A DNA stretch of 49,769 nucleotides from Hyphomicrobiaceae bacterium. Lineage in GTDB: Bacteria; Pseudomonadota; Alphaproteobacteria; Rhizobiales; Hyphomicrobiaceae. This document shows positions 16,443-26,016 of the stretch, one piece after another (position 1 is the first letter of the stretch; each line of letters begins with the position of its first letter). The stretch is from positions 1-49,769 of the forward strand of contig JALHMC010000030.1 of the NCBI GenBank assembly GCA_022844225.1, read 5' to 3'. The translations under genes and the position numbers were made by a program. The notes beneath the pieces are model-generated. The model saw nothing but the letters and a program-made list of their open reading frames with translations. It was not told where the DNA came from and searched no databases.

Positions 16443-16888
16443 CGACCCGGGCCTCTGGTCGGGCCCGGCTCGAAGTCCTCCGCCGCCAGCTCGAACCGGT
16501 CGAACGTGAAGCCTGGCGCTACCGTGCAACCGACCAACGTCCACGCCCCGAGCGAGCGGGCTTGCTGCCAGTAGCCAGCCGGGACGACGATCTGCGGAAC
16601 CTCGCCGCTGGCGAAATCGATCCCGAGGCGGAGTTCGGTCGGGCTCTGGTCCGCGTCCGGCGACATGGAGAGCGCCAGCGGAGCTCCCGCATGGAAGTGC
16701 CAGATCTCGGCGGCATCGACCCTGTGCCAGCGCGAGACCTGCCCCATCTCGAGCAGGAAATAGATCGCGGTCGAGGCCGCCCGGCCCGTGCCCTCAGCCG
16801 GCACGTCACGGAAAGTTTCGCGATAGAAACCGCCCTCGGGATGCGGTTGAAGGCGTAAGCGCTCGCGGATCTCGTCGGCGGTCGACAT
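16436..16888 (-). CDS. Cupin domain protein (DUF985)
   Basis: A 150-residue DUF985 cupin. The N-terminal LQPHPEGGFYRETFR motif is diagnostic. The cupin strands include SRWHRVDAAEIWHFHAGAPL, here split as SRWHRVDAAE and IWHFHAG, with histidines and a glutamate suited to metal binding, and PQIVVPAGYWQQARS. It begins 11 bp after the sensor kinase gene and is probably the last gene of that operon. The family resembles YML079w-type cupins; no reaction is assigned. Confidence 0.88.
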   Translation of the reverse strand: MSTADEIRERLRLQPHPEGGFYRETFRDVPAEGTGRAASTAIYFLLEMGQVSRWHRVDAAEIWHFHAGAPLALSMSPDADQSPTELRLGIDFASGEVPQIVVPAGYWQQARSLGAWTLVGCTVAPGFTFDRFELAAEDFEPGPTRGPGRH

Positions 16889-16899
16889 GGCGGTTCCTG

Positions 16900-18336
16900 C
16901 TACAGCGGCACGCGAATGATGGCTCTGAGGCCGCCCATCGAACTCTCGCCGAGCGTCACGTCGCCGCCATGGCTCTTCGCGATGTCGCGGGCGATCGCGA
17001 GCCCGAGGCCCGAATTGCCCTCGTCCTGGTTGCGGGCGTGGTCGAGCCGGTAGAAGGGGCGAAACACGTTTTCTCGCTCCGCCTTCGGAATGCCCGGGCC
17101 ATTGTCGTCGACCTCGATCCTGAGCCAGCCCCGCTCGGTTGCGGCCCGGATGACGATCTGATCTCCGAACCGCGCCGAGTTGGAAACGAGGTTGGCGATC
17201 GCCCGCTTCATCGCGTTTCGCTTCAGCGGAATGACGATTTCGCGCTGGCGACGCCGGATTCGCAGCGTGATTGGGACCTCAAGATGCTGTGCCTCCGCGA
17301 CGATCTCCTCCAGAAGGCCGGCGACATGCGTCTGCGTCGCGACCTCGCCGCCGTCGCCTTTGGCGAATGCGAGATAGTCCTCGAGCATGCTCTGCATCTC
17401 TTTCAGGTCGCCCTTCATCGCAGCGACCTCCGGCCCTTCACCGAGGAACGCGAGCTGTAGTCGCAGGCGGGTAAGTACGGTTCTGAGGTCGTGGCTGACG
17501 CCCGCGAGCATCGTCGTTCGCTGGTCGACATGCTGCGTAATGCGCTCGCGCATCTCGAAGAAGGCCTGGCTCGCCTGCCGCACCTCACGCGCGCCGCGGG
17601 GGCGAAAATCATCGGGCACGGGGCGTCCCTTGCCGAACGCGTCTGCGGCCTCGGCGAGCCGCAAAATCGGCTTGATCTGGTTCCTCAGGAACATGATTGA
17701 CACCGTCAGCAACACGACGGAGGTGCCGACCATCCACATCAGGAAGATGTGCGAGTTCGAGGCGTAGGTCTGGCTGCGCCGCGCAACGAAGCGCAGCACC
17801 GCCTTGTCATGCTTGACGCGGATCTCGACGTGATCGGATTGGCCGACGGTGTCGATCCAGAACGGGCGGTCGATCAGTTTGCCGAGCTCGCGCGACAACG
17901 TTCGGTCGAGCAGGGCGAAGAACGGCTTCGGCTGTGGTACAGGCAGATCGCCGGCCGGCAACACGGTCATCGAGAGGCCGAGGCGCTCGCGCGCCATCTC
18001 GAGCATCCGCGCGTAGTTGTCGGCGCGCGGGTAATCTTCATAGACGTCGATCAGGGCGGCGATGTTGCGCGCGGTGGCCTCCGAAAGTCGCCCGGTAACG
18101 GCCTGCCAGTGCCGCTCCATGAAGCTGAACGCGACTACGCCTTCGAGCAGGACGATAGGAGTGATGATGATGAGCAACGCACGGGCATAGAGGCCCGTTG
18201 GCAAGAGGCCGGACAGCCGCTGCATCACGGCGTGACCAAGGCTGCGCAACGCCTCGGGACCGAGCCAAGCGGAAAGCTGCGTCGCCACTTTGGGCGCCGC
18301 TGTCGCATCTTGGGCACTGTCGTTTGCAGCCACCAT
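16900..18336 (-). CDS. EnvZ-type sensor histidine kinase (PetS-like)
   Basis: A 478-residue inner-membrane kinase. The first membrane segment is at ~50-72 (ALLIIITPIVLLEGVVAF), then a periplasmic domain to ~220, and a second segment LMWMVGTSVVLLTVSIMFL. HAMP follows (RLAEAADAFGKGRPVPD). The phospho-acceptor is H~283 in LAGVSHDLRTVLTRLRLQ; the usual proline after RT is valine. HATPase boxes are NLVSNSARFG, DDNGPGIP and SGLGLAIARDIAKSHGG. The ATG at 18336 has GGAG about nine bases upstream. It follows the response regulator by 61 bp, and the pair forms a two-component system. The signal is unknown. Confidence 0.88.
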   Translation of the reverse strand: MVAANDSAQDATAAPKVATQLSAWLGPEALRSLGHAVMQRLSGLLPTGLYARALLIIITPIVLLEGVVAFSFMERHWQAVTGRLSEATARNIAALIDVYEDYPRADNYARMLEMARERLGLSMTVLPAGDLPVPQPKPFFALLDRTLSRELGKLIDRPFWIDTVGQSDHVEIRVKHDKAVLRFVARRSQTYASNSHIFLMWMVGTSVVLLTVSIMFLRNQIKPILRLAEAADAFGKGRPVPDDFRPRGAREVRQASQAFFEMRERITQHVDQRTTMLAGVSHDLRTVLTRLRLQLAFLGEGPEVAAMKGDLKEMQSMLEDYLAFAKGDGGEVATQTHVAGLLEEIVAEAQHLEVPITLRIRRRQREIVIPLKRNAMKRAIANLVSNSARFGDQIVIRAATERGWLRIEVDDNGPGIPKAERENVFRPFYRLDHARNQDEGNSGLGLAIARDIAKSHGGDVTLGESSMGGLRAIIRVPL

Positions 18337-18397
18337 TCGGTGGTCTCCCGTGGGTCGCCCGACCGTCGCCGCGCTCCGGCGTCAACGCGTCGCCGCA

Positions 18398-19117
18398 CTA
18401 GTCGACGTAAAGGATGTAGCCTTTGCCACGCACGGTCTGCAAATAGATCGGATTCGAGCTGTCAGCCTCGATCTTGCGCCGCAATCGGTTGATCTGCACA
18501 TCGATCGCGCGCTCGCTGCCGGTCGAATCGTCGTTGGCAAGCTCGTGACGGGCGATCGGCGAACCGGGGCGGCCGGCGAAGAGCCGCAGAAGGTCGCGCT
18601 CGCGCTCCGTGAGCTTGATGATCTCGTCGCCGCGCCTGAGCTCGCCCCGAGCCATATGAAAGAGGAAATCCCCCATCCGGACCTCGTCACGCGGGATAGT
18701 CGAGCCGTCCTTGCCGCGCCTGAGGATGTTCTGGATCCGAAGCAGCAGCTCGCGCGGCTCGAAGGGCTTGCCTACGTAGTCGTCGACACCGGCCTCGAGG
18801 CCCGCGATGCGCTGTTCGGGATCGGCGAGCGCAGTCAGCATGCAGATGGGCACCGGCGAGATCTGTTTCAGATCGCGAGCGAGTTCGAGACCCGACTCTC
18901 CGGGCATCATCACATCGAGAATGACGAGATCGAACGAGAGCCCCCGCATGGCGGCACGGGCCGCCTTCGCATCCGCGGCCGTCGAAACACGATAGCCCGC
19001 CTCGAACAGGAAGCGCGCGATGAGATCCCGGATACGCTGGTCGTCGTCCACGACGAGAATATGCGCAGCGTTGTCGGGCAGGGGTTCTCGCTTCTGGACG
19101 GATGTCTCTCGGTGCAT
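18398..19117 (-). CDS. petR: OmpR-family response regulator (PetR-like)
   Basis: A 239-residue two-domain regulator. The receiver domain has acidic residues D24-D26, phospho-acceptor D68 in LVILDVMMPG, a switch threonine in MLTALAD and the conserved lysine in VGKPFEP. The C-terminal winged helix runs from ~145, with LTERERDLLRLFAG and the recognition helix region RAIDVQINRLRRKIE, ending TVRGKGYILYVD. It starts 2 bp after the marR stop and is followed by the kinase. The MarR-OmpR order matches petP-petR described in Rhodobacter capsulatus; the symbol rests on that resemblance. Confidence 0.88.
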   Translation of the reverse strand: MHRETSVQKREPLPDNAAHILVVDDDQRIRDLIARFLFEAGYRVSTAADAKAARAAMRGLSFDLVILDVMMPGESGLELARDLKQISPVPICMLTALADPEQRIAGLEAGVDDYVGKPFEPRELLLRIQNILRRGKDGSTIPRDEVRMGDFLFHMARGELRRGDEIIKLTERERDLLRLFAGRPGSPIARHELANDDSTGSERAIDVQINRLRRKIEADSSNPIYLQTVRGKGYILYVD

Positions 19118-19119
19118 TG

Positions 19120-19692
19120 TTATCCCCGATGCCCCCCCGGAATCGAAGCCGCCTGCGTCGCCCGCCGCACCAGCTCCATTGCCCTCTCCTGGTCTTCGGG
19201 AGTGATCACGCCTGCAAGAAAAGCCGCCGCCGCAGGCTCGCTGCCGGGACCCGCGGCCGCCAGGGCTTCGCCGAGTCTCTGCGTCTGCAACGCGAGGAGG
19301 CGGCTCGCAAGGCAGCGCCCGCGCTCCGTCGGGTGCAGTCTCCGCTCACGCCGGTCCACGGCACCCGTCTCCTGCAGAATGTAGCCTTCGTCGACGAGTT
19401 GCTTCAAGACACGTGCAAGGCTCTGCTTCGTAATCTTCAGAAGGCCGAGAAGATCGGCGACCCGCAGACCCGGATTCCGATTGACGAAATGCAGAACGCG
19501 GTGGTGCGCGCGTCCGAAGCCGAGTTCGGCCAGGATCTCGTCCGGCCCCGCCACGAAGTCGCGGTAGGCAAAGAACAGCAGCTCCACCATCGCGACGAGG
19601 CGTGCCTCGTCGTCGGTCGCAAGCGGTTTCGCCCCTGGAGCGGCGGCCGTCTGTGCCTCCCCTCCGCCACTCCGCGAATTTAAGTCAGCCAT
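19120..19692 (-). CDS. petP: MarR-family transcriptional regulator (PetP-like)
   Basis: A 190-residue winged-helix regulator starting at ATG 19692; further in-frame codons upstream to 19854 show no family sequence or ribosome site. The HTH runs ILAELGFGRAHHRVLHFV, then LRVADLLGLLKITKQSLARV, with the wing in VDRRERRLHPTERG. It is the first gene of a four-gene operon (regulator, response regulator, kinase, cupin) and divergent from ilvE across 271 bp. It may respond to a small ligand, but no site or ligand is visible. Confidence 0.85.
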   Translation of the reverse strand: MADLNSRSGGGEAQTAAAPGAKPLATDDEARLVAMVELLFFAYRDFVAGPDEILAELGFGRAHHRVLHFVNRNPGLRVADLLGLLKITKQSLARVLKQLVDEGYILQETGAVDRRERRLHPTERGRCLASRLLALQTQRLGEALAAAGPGSEPAAAAFLAGVITPEDQERAMELVRRATQAASIPGGHRG

Positions 19693-19963
19693 GTTGACAT
19701 ATTTGAGGGTGATCGGTACCCATGGCAAGGCTTTTCGAGGCGTTGCACCGCGCATCACATCCCACCTTTTGCGCCGGTCGTCGCTCGCTTCAAGCCGGCT
19801 GGTGTCCGGCCACGAGCGATGCATGCTTCGCATTTGAGACGGCGAGACAGGCACCCGAATTGAGGCCCAAAGACGGCGACAGCGGCTGGCTCAGCCGGAC
19901 TGGCAGCCGAACAGGAGCACGGCCCACGCAAGGTCGTGCACACACGCGAGAGGAGATGCGCCA

Positions 19964-21058
19964 ATGGCTGACAGCAGGCAGTCCTTCGTCATCGAACGGA
20001 ATCCCGAGCCCGTTGGTGTAGCCGACCGCGCCAAGGTGCTGGCCGACCCCGGCTTCGGCCGCGTCTTCACCGATCACATGGCGCTCATCCGCTACAGCGA
20101 GGGCAAGGGTTGGCACGACGCCAGGATCACTGCGCGCAAGCCCTTGATGCTCGACCCGGCCTCCGCCGTCCTCCACTACGCGCAGGAGATTTTCGAGGGG
20201 TTGAAGGCCTACAAGACCGCCGACGGCGGCATGGCCATGTTCCGGCCCGACGCCAACGCGCGCCGTTTCCGCCAGTCAGCGCAGCGTCTCGCCATGGCCG
20301 AGCTGCCCGAGGAACTGTTCATCGAATCGATCCGGCAGCTCGTCGCCATCGACAAGGACTGGTTCCCGACGGTCGAGGGTGGCTCGCTCTATATTCGGCC
20401 GTTCATGTTCGCCAACGAAGTGTTCCTCGGCGTCAAGCCGTCGTCCGAATACCTTTACCTGGTCATCATTTCCCCGGTTGGTGGCTACTTCAAGAGTGGG
20501 GCTCCGGCCGTCTCGATCTGGGTGTCGCAGAACTACACCCGCGCGGCGCCCGGTGGCACGGGCGCGGCCAAGTGCGGCGGCAACTACGCCTCGAGCCTCG
20601 TGGCCCAGGCCGAGGCCTCCAAGCACGGCTGCGACCAGGTCGTCTTCCTCGATGCCGCGGAGCACAAGTGGGTCGAGGAACTCGGCGGGATGAACGTCTT
20701 CTTCGTCTTCGAGGACGGCTCTCTCCAGACGCCGCCGCTCTCCGGCACCATTCTCCCCGGCATCACGCGTGACAGCCTGATGACGCTCGCCCGCTCCGAA
20801 GGGCTGACGGTTCGCGAGGAGCCCTATTCGTTCGATCAGTGGAAGCGCGATGCTGCCAGCGGCAAGCTGACCGAGTGCTTCGCGTGCGGAACGGCCGCAG
20901 TCGTCACGCCGATCGGCAAGGTCGCGAGCCCCGAGGGCGAGTTCAAGATGGGGGCCGGTGGCCCCGGACAGACGACGATGCGCATCAAGCAGAAGCTCGT
21001 CGATATCCAGCGTGGCGTCGCCCCCGATCCGCACGGCTGGGTACACAAGTTGGGCTGA
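19964..21058 (+). CDS. ilvE: Branched-chain amino acid aminotransferase
   Basis: A 364-residue fold-type IV PLP aminotransferase of the BCAT class II type, catalysing the last step of valine, leucine and isoleucine synthesis or the first of their breakdown. The PLP lysine is K203 in GGTGAAKCGGNYASSL. Other family segments are HYAQEIFEGLKAY, SLYIRPFMFA, EELGGMNVFFVFEDG and LPGITRDSLMTLA. The start is ATG 19964 with GAGGAG eight bases upstream. It is divergent from the MarR operon, an arrangement frequent in this bacterial group. Confidence 0.93.
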   Translation: MADSRQSFVIERNPEPVGVADRAKVLADPGFGRVFTDHMALIRYSEGKGWHDARITARKPLMLDPASAVLHYAQEIFEGLKAYKTADGGMAMFRPDANARRFRQSAQRLAMAELPEELFIESIRQLVAIDKDWFPTVEGGSLYIRPFMFANEVFLGVKPSSEYLYLVIISPVGGYFKSGAPAVSIWVSQNYTRAAPGGTGAAKCGGNYASSLVAQAEASKHGCDQVVFLDAAEHKWVEELGGMNVFFVFEDGSLQTPPLSGTILPGITRDSLMTLARSEGLTVREEPYSFDQWKRDAASGKLTECFACGTAAVVTPIGKVASPEGEFKMGAGGPGQTTMRIKQKLVDIQRGVAPDPHGWVHKLG

Positions 21059-21076
21059 CCAGCCATATCCAGCCCC

Positions 21077-21099
21077 GGCGGGAGCAGCGAGTTCCCGCC
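21077..21099. terminator. Bidirectional hairpin between ilvE and the helicase gene
   Basis: GGCGGGA/TCCCGCC forms a perfect 7-bp stem with a 9-nt loop, placed in the 43-bp gap between the two convergent stop codons. No T-run follows on either strand, yet its position suggests termination for both genes. Confidence 0.5.
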
Positions 21100-21101
21100 T
21101 G

Positions 21102-23183
21102 TCACGCCCTGGCTTTCCACATGCCGCCGACCCGGGCCTTGAGATCGAGGGTTGCCGTCTGGCCGGGCGGCGCGGGAACAACCTCGCGACGTCGTGGCGG
21201 CCAGCTTGCCTGCTCGAAGCAGCCAGCGATCGTCGCCGGTATGAATCGCGTCCGCGACGCATAGAGATGACGGTCGCCGTTGCGGGCCTGCAGGTGGACG
21301 TGGAAGCGCTGCGGCAACAGCAGATGCAGCTCGTCCTTTGCCCTCGTCATGGCGACATAGAGCAGACGCCGCTCCTCCTCGATATCCTCCTGCCGACCCG
21401 TCGCCATGTCGGACGGAATGCAGCCGTCGACCACGTTGAGGACGAACACGGCCTGCCATTCCTGCCCCTTTGCTGAATGGATGGTCGACAGGATCAGATA
21501 ATCCTCATCCAGCAGCGGCGCACCTGCCTCGTCGCTCGTGGCATCGGGCGGGTCCAGCGTCAGCTCGGTCAGGAATTGCGCGCGCGACCGATACTGGCCC
21601 GAGAGACGGACGAGTTGTTCGAGATCGCCGCTGCGCACGGCTGCATCCGGATAGCGCATCTCGAAGTGCGGCAGGAACCAGGAATGGATCGCCCCCAGCT
21701 CGGCCGGCCAAGGCGTGCGTCGTGCGGCAAGGTCCTCCATCAGGGCGACGAACTCGGGCCAAGCCGCGAGCGCGGCTGCAGGCGGCCGATAGATCGCGAG
21801 GGGCGCGAACGGGCTATCCCCGGTCGCGACCCGATCGAGCATTTTCGCCGCCGTGCCAGGGCCGACGCCGGGCAGCATCTGCAACACGCGGAAGGCGGCG
21901 ATACGATCGCGCGGGTTCTCGCCCCAGCGGAGGATGGCGATCAGGTCCTTGACGTGCGCCGCTTCGAGGAACTTCAGCCCCCCGAACTTGACGAAGGGGA
22001 TGTTGCGCCGGGCGAGTTCGAGCTCGAGCAGCATGCTGTGGTGCGCGGTCCGGAAAAGGACGGCCTGCGATTTGAGCGCCATTCCGGCCTCGCGATTGGC
22101 GAGGACGCGCTCCGCGATGCAGGTGGCCTGCGCGATGTCGTCGGTGACGCTGACGAGGCGCGGCTTCTGGGCGCTATCGCGGACCGAGCGAAGGTTTTTG
22201 GTGAACCGTTCCGCGGCAAAGGCAATGACGGCGTTGGCCGCCGCCAAAATAGGCACCGTCGAGCGGTAGTTCTCCTCGAGTGTGACGACCGCTGCCGGCG
22301 GATCGTACTGGCCGGGCATGTCGAGGATGTTGCGCACAGTCGCGGCGCGAAAGCCGTAGATCGCCTGCGCGTCGTCGCCGACCACGGTCAGTCCCTGTCC
22401 ATCGGGCGAAAGCCCCTTCAGGATCGCAGCCTGCAAGGGATTCGTATCCTGGTACTCGTCGACGAGCACATGATCGAACCTGGCACGCACGTCGGCCGCG
22501 ATCCCGTCGGCGCGCATCATCTCGGCCCAATAGAGCAGCAGGTCGTCGTAGTCGAGGACGCCACTCGCTTGCTTTGCCGCCACATAGCCGTCGAACAGGC
22601 TACGCAGCTCGGCCTCGAAGTTGGCCACCCAGGGAAACTGTCGCGCGAGCACGACGGGCAAATCCAGCCCCGAGTTCACGGCGTGCGAGTAGATCGAAAG
22701 GCACGTCGCCTTCAGCGGAAATCGCGTCGCTTTGTCGGACAGCCCAAGTTCGTGGCGGACCAGATTGAGAAGATCGGCCGCGTCCTCACGGTCGTGGATG
22801 GTGAAGCTTGGAGCGAGGCCGATGCGGTCGGCATAAAGCCGCAAGAGGCGCGCGCCCGTGGCGTGGAACGTCCCGGACCAGGGTATCGAAGCGGCCGAAC
22901 GGGATCGCGGTCCGGTTGCCCCCGCGAGCGCCGACGCGACGATCCGCTCGACGCGGCGTGTCATGTCGTCGGCGGCCCGGCGCGAGAAGGTCAGCAGCAG
23001 TATGCGGCCGGGATCGGCCCCATTGAGGATGAGGTGCGCGACCCGGCTGGCGAGCGTCGTCGTCTTGCCTGAGCCCGCGCCGGCAATCACCAGAAGCGGC
23101 CCGCAGGATGTCGTATCCCCCGGGCTGACGCCGTGCTCGACGGCGCGGCGCTGGGCGGCATTGAGGCTATCGAGATACGTCAC
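21102..23183 (-). CDS. UvrD/Rep/PcrA-type ATP-dependent DNA helicase
   Basis: A 693-residue superfamily 1A 3'-5' helicase. It begins DSLNAAQRRAVEH (Q motif), with Walker A LLVIAGAGSGKTTTLA, motif Ia LTFSRRAADDM, motif II VLVDEYQDTN, motif III VGDDAQAIYGFR, motif IV VTLEENYRS, motif V STIHSAKGQEWQAVFV and motif VI RRLLYVAMTRAKDEL. The length is near that of PcrA/UvrD, although the C-terminal Tudor-like region appears shorter. The start is GTG 23183. The main UvrD of the cell may be elsewhere, and I cannot tell if this is the repair enzyme or a paralogue. Confidence 0.92.
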   Translation of the reverse strand: MTYLDSLNAAQRRAVEHGVSPGDTTSCGPLLVIAGAGSGKTTTLASRVAHLILNGADPGRILLLTFSRRAADDMTRRVERIVASALAGATGPRSRSAASIPWSGTFHATGARLLRLYADRIGLAPSFTIHDREDAADLLNLVRHELGLSDKATRFPLKATCLSIYSHAVNSGLDLPVVLARQFPWVANFEAELRSLFDGYVAAKQASGVLDYDDLLLYWAEMMRADGIAADVRARFDHVLVDEYQDTNPLQAAILKGLSPDGQGLTVVGDDAQAIYGFRAATVRNILDMPGQYDPPAAVVTLEENYRSTVPILAAANAVIAFAAERFTKNLRSVRDSAQKPRLVSVTDDIAQATCIAERVLANREAGMALKSQAVLFRTAHHSMLLELELARRNIPFVKFGGLKFLEAAHVKDLIAILRWGENPRDRIAAFRVLQMLPGVGPGTAAKMLDRVATGDSPFAPLAIYRPPAAALAAWPEFVALMEDLAARRTPWPAELGAIHSWFLPHFEMRYPDAAVRSGDLEQLVRLSGQYRSRAQFLTELTLDPPDATSDEAGAPLLDEDYLILSTIHSAKGQEWQAVFVLNVVDGCIPSDMATGRQEDIEEERRLLYVAMTRAKDELHLLLPQRFHVHLQARNGDRHLYASRTRFIPATIAGCFEQASWPPRRREVVPAPPGQTATLDLKARVGGMWKARA

Positions 23184-23402
23184 GGTCTCTCTCGTCGAGG
23201 CGGCTGCGGCCGGTGGCCAATCGACACCCGATCATGATTCGGCGGCGTCTCCCAACTGCCCGCCGGATGGATAACGCCGGTCGACGATCATCAATCGGCA
23301 AGGAACGCGCCTCGCCGGATGACAGGCGGCCCCGTCTTGTGTCACGGTGCGGCGGCATGCAGGAGCAACCTGCAGCCATCCGTTGCATGAGGGCACGCGT
23401 TC

Positions 23403-24506
23403 ATGACTGAGTTCGCTTTAGCCGAGGCCGTGGGTGGCACGCCTCGTGTGATCGCACGAACGCTCGCCGACCGCCTCACGGACGCGCATGGCCATAACCT
23501 CGGCTTCATCTACGTGACCAGCCTCCTCGCCAACGATCTCGCGAGCGTCGTCGCGAGCTTGAAGGTGAGCACAGGGATCGAGGACTGGGTCGGCACCGCG
23601 GGCCATGGCGTCTGTGCCGGCGGCGTCGAGCACTGGGATGGGCCCGCGGCAGTCGTCCTTACGTGCCGCCTTGCGGAGGGCAGTTATCGCCTGCTGCCCT
23701 CGATCACGGATGCTGAAGCCGCAGCCGACCCGGCCGGCGGCTTATTTGCAGCTGGTCTCGGCGTCGTTCATGCCGATCCACGCAACGGCGCGGTGATGGA
23801 CATCGTTGCGGCGCTGTCGAGAGAGCGGGGCGCCTATCTGGTGGGCGGGCTCACGTCGTCCGACGGCACTTACCCTCAGGTCGCCGGCACGACCGTTATC
23901 GATGGTGGGGTGTCTGGCATCCTGCTCGGCGGACGCCTCAGTGTCGCGGTAGGATTGACGCAAGGTTGCACGCCGATCGGACCGGCGCACGAGATCACTC
24001 GCTGCGAAGGCCAGATCATCGCGGGGCTCGATCGCCAGCGCGCCTATGATGTGATGTGCGAGGACGTCGGCATCGCCGAAGGGGCGGATCCGCGACCCTG
24101 GCTCACCAATGTGCACGCCGCGCTCCCGGTCGCGGGCTCCAACGAGGCCGACTACGTCGTGCGCCACCTAATCGGCATCGATCCGCGACAAGGCCTCGTG
24201 GCGGTGGCCGAGAACCTGCAGGTGGGCGACCGGGTGATGTTCGTTCGGCGCGACCAGGAGAGTGCCGAAAAGGATCTCGTTCGAATGCTGTCCGGCCTGA
24301 AGGGGCGGCTGACCAAGACGCCGAAGGCAGGGCTCTATTTCTCCTGCGTCGCGCGTGGCCCAAACCTGTTCGGCGGTGAGAGCCACGAGATGCGCGCGAT
24401 CCGCGAGACGTTTGGCGACATCCCGATCGCAGGTTTTTTCGGCAATGGCGAGATTTCGAACGACCGCGTCTACGGCTATACGGGCGTGCTGACGCTCTTC
24501 ACGTGA
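23403..24506 (+). CDS. FIST domain (FIST_N plus FIST_C) sensory protein
   Basis: A 367-residue protein made of FIST_N (~25-210) and FIST_C (~210-350) modules. Recognisable segments include LGFIYVTSLLANDLASVVASL in two parts, the TAGHGVCAGG turn, YLVGGLTSSD, the SVAVGLTQGCTPIGPAHEIT segment and, near the end, SCVARGPNLFGGESHE and IAGFFGNGEIS. FIST domains are thought to bind small ligands, perhaps amino acids, and usually belong to signalling systems. Here it is free-standing, with no kinase or chemotaxis gene beside it. It starts at ATG 23403. Confidence 0.85.
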   Translation: MTEFALAEAVGGTPRVIARTLADRLTDAHGHNLGFIYVTSLLANDLASVVASLKVSTGIEDWVGTAGHGVCAGGVEHWDGPAAVVLTCRLAEGSYRLLPSITDAEAAADPAGGLFAAGLGVVHADPRNGAVMDIVAALSRERGAYLVGGLTSSDGTYPQVAGTTVIDGGVSGILLGGRLSVAVGLTQGCTPIGPAHEITRCEGQIIAGLDRQRAYDVMCEDVGIAEGADPRPWLTNVHAALPVAGSNEADYVVRHLIGIDPRQGLVAVAENLQVGDRVMFVRRDQESAEKDLVRMLSGLKGRLTKTPKAGLYFSCVARGPNLFGGESHEMRAIRETFGDIPIAGFFGNGEISNDRVYGYTGVLTLFT

Positions 24507-24528
24507 CAGGCGAAGCGAACTGCGCCCC

Positions 24529-26016
24529 TCAAGTCCTCTGGCGAAAACCCGTCGGGGGCCACACGATCAACGCGATGAGTGGGTAGACGAGCAGCGACGT
24601 CCACAGGAACAAATTGAAGGCGTTGATGTATCCGATACCCGTGGCCTGCCGGCTCATTTCGCCCGCGATCCCGGCAAGCCCGCCACTCGTCTCGGTGGTC
24701 CATCGCCCCATCACCGTTTGAAGGGTCAGGCGGTCGTTGAACGGGTTGATCCACTGCACCAACTCGGCGTAGCTGATTTTCTGGGTGTGAAACACGACGA
24801 CGATGCTTGCCGAGATGTAGTAGCTGGATGCCACGCTGCGAACGAAATGGAACATCGCGGCGCCTTCCGCCGAGCGCCGAGGGTCGAGATTCGAAAACAC
24901 CACGAGCGACATCGGCACCCAGAGCCAGCCGACACCGAACCCCTGCACCGCCATCGCCCAGGCAACGTCGCCGAGCGGCACGTTCATATCGAAGCGCGCC
25001 ATCTCGATCCCCGCATAGGTGTGCAGCCCGAAGCCGATCAGGAACAGCAGGCGCGGATTCCAACTGTTCGCGAACAGGATCATCAGCAGCATGGAGAGCG
25101 CGGTTCCCGCTCCACGTGCCGTGATCAGCAGGCCGACGGTGAACTCCGGCAAGTGCTGGAGCTGCTGCAGCATGGCCGGTATGAGCACCATGGGCGTCAC
25201 GAACAGCATCCCGAAGATGGCGGCGATGCCGATGCCCAAAGCGAAGTTCCGCTCGAGCAGCAGCCGCGGATCGAGGAAGGGTCGATCTTTCGTGAGGCTG
25301 TGTGCCAGGAAGATCCAGCCGAACAGCGCCGCCAACGCACACTCGACGATGATCTCCGTCGACGTGAACCATTCCGCCCGTTCGCCGCGATCGAGCATCA
25401 ACTGGATCGAGGCAACGCAAATCGACAGGCTGAGGAACCCGATCCAGTCGAGCCTCGGTCGTTCCTCGTGGGGCGGATCGGGCTTGATCGCGGTCAGTGT
25501 GCCGACCAGGGCGATTACTGCCAGCGGCAGTAGAATGAAGAACACCCACCGCCAGGAGTATTCCTCGCTGACATATCCCCCGAGCAGCGGCGCGATCGTT
25601 GGCGGGATGCCGACGCCCATCGAGTAGATCGAAAGCGCCGGCCCGCGCTTCGTCCCCGTGAACTGGTCGATCACGATCGACTGCGCGATTGGCGTCAGCG
25701 GCGAGCCGAAAGCCGACTGCAGCACGCGCCAGAAGATCAGCTCTGAGAGCGAGTTCGAAAGCCCGCACATCAAGGTGGCCGCGCCGAAGCCCGCGACGCC
25801 CCAGATCATGGCGCGGCGGCGCCCGAAACGGCCGGAGATCCATCCGGCGAGCGGAATAGTGACGGCGGTCGCGATCAGGTTCGACGTGACGACCCACGCG
25901 ACCTGATCGGGGCTGGCCGAAAGCGCGCCTTGGATCTGCGGCAGCGACACGTTGGCGATGGTGATGGTGGTCGCGTAGAGCGTCGTGACCAGCGTGCAGG
26001 TGATGAGAAGCCACAC
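24529..26016 (-). CDS. DHA2-family MFS multidrug transporter (EmrB/QacA type)
   Basis: A 495-residue inner-membrane exporter with about 14 membrane helices. The N-terminal helix LVTTLYATTITIANVSLPQI and the following QVAWVVTSNLIATAVTIPLAGWISGRFGRRR (motif A region GWISGRFGRRRAM) match the EmrB/QacA drug:H+ antiporter group, and motif C-like GVGIPPTIAPLLGGYVSE appears in helix 5. The start is GTG 26016. No EmrA-type membrane fusion partner is next to it. The likely role is export of lipophilic drugs or metabolites; specificity unknown. Confidence 0.9.
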   Translation of the reverse strand: MWLLITCTLVTTLYATTITIANVSLPQIQGALSASPDQVAWVVTSNLIATAVTIPLAGWISGRFGRRRAMIWGVAGFGAATLMCGLSNSLSELIFWRVLQSAFGSPLTPIAQSIVIDQFTGTKRGPALSIYSMGVGIPPTIAPLLGGYVSEEYSWRWVFFILLPLAVIALVGTLTAIKPDPPHEERPRLDWIGFLSLSICVASIQLMLDRGERAEWFTSTEIIVECALAALFGWIFLAHSLTKDRPFLDPRLLLERNFALGIGIAAIFGMLFVTPMVLIPAMLQQLQHLPEFTVGLLITARGAGTALSMLLMILFANSWNPRLLFLIGFGLHTYAGIEMARFDMNVPLGDVAWAMAVQGFGVGWLWVPMSLVVFSNLDPRRSAEGAAMFHFVRSVASSYYISASIVVVFHTQKISYAELVQWINPFNDRLTLQTVMGRWTTETSGGLAGIAGEMSRQATGIGYINAFNLFLWTSLLVYPLIALIVWPPTGFRQRT

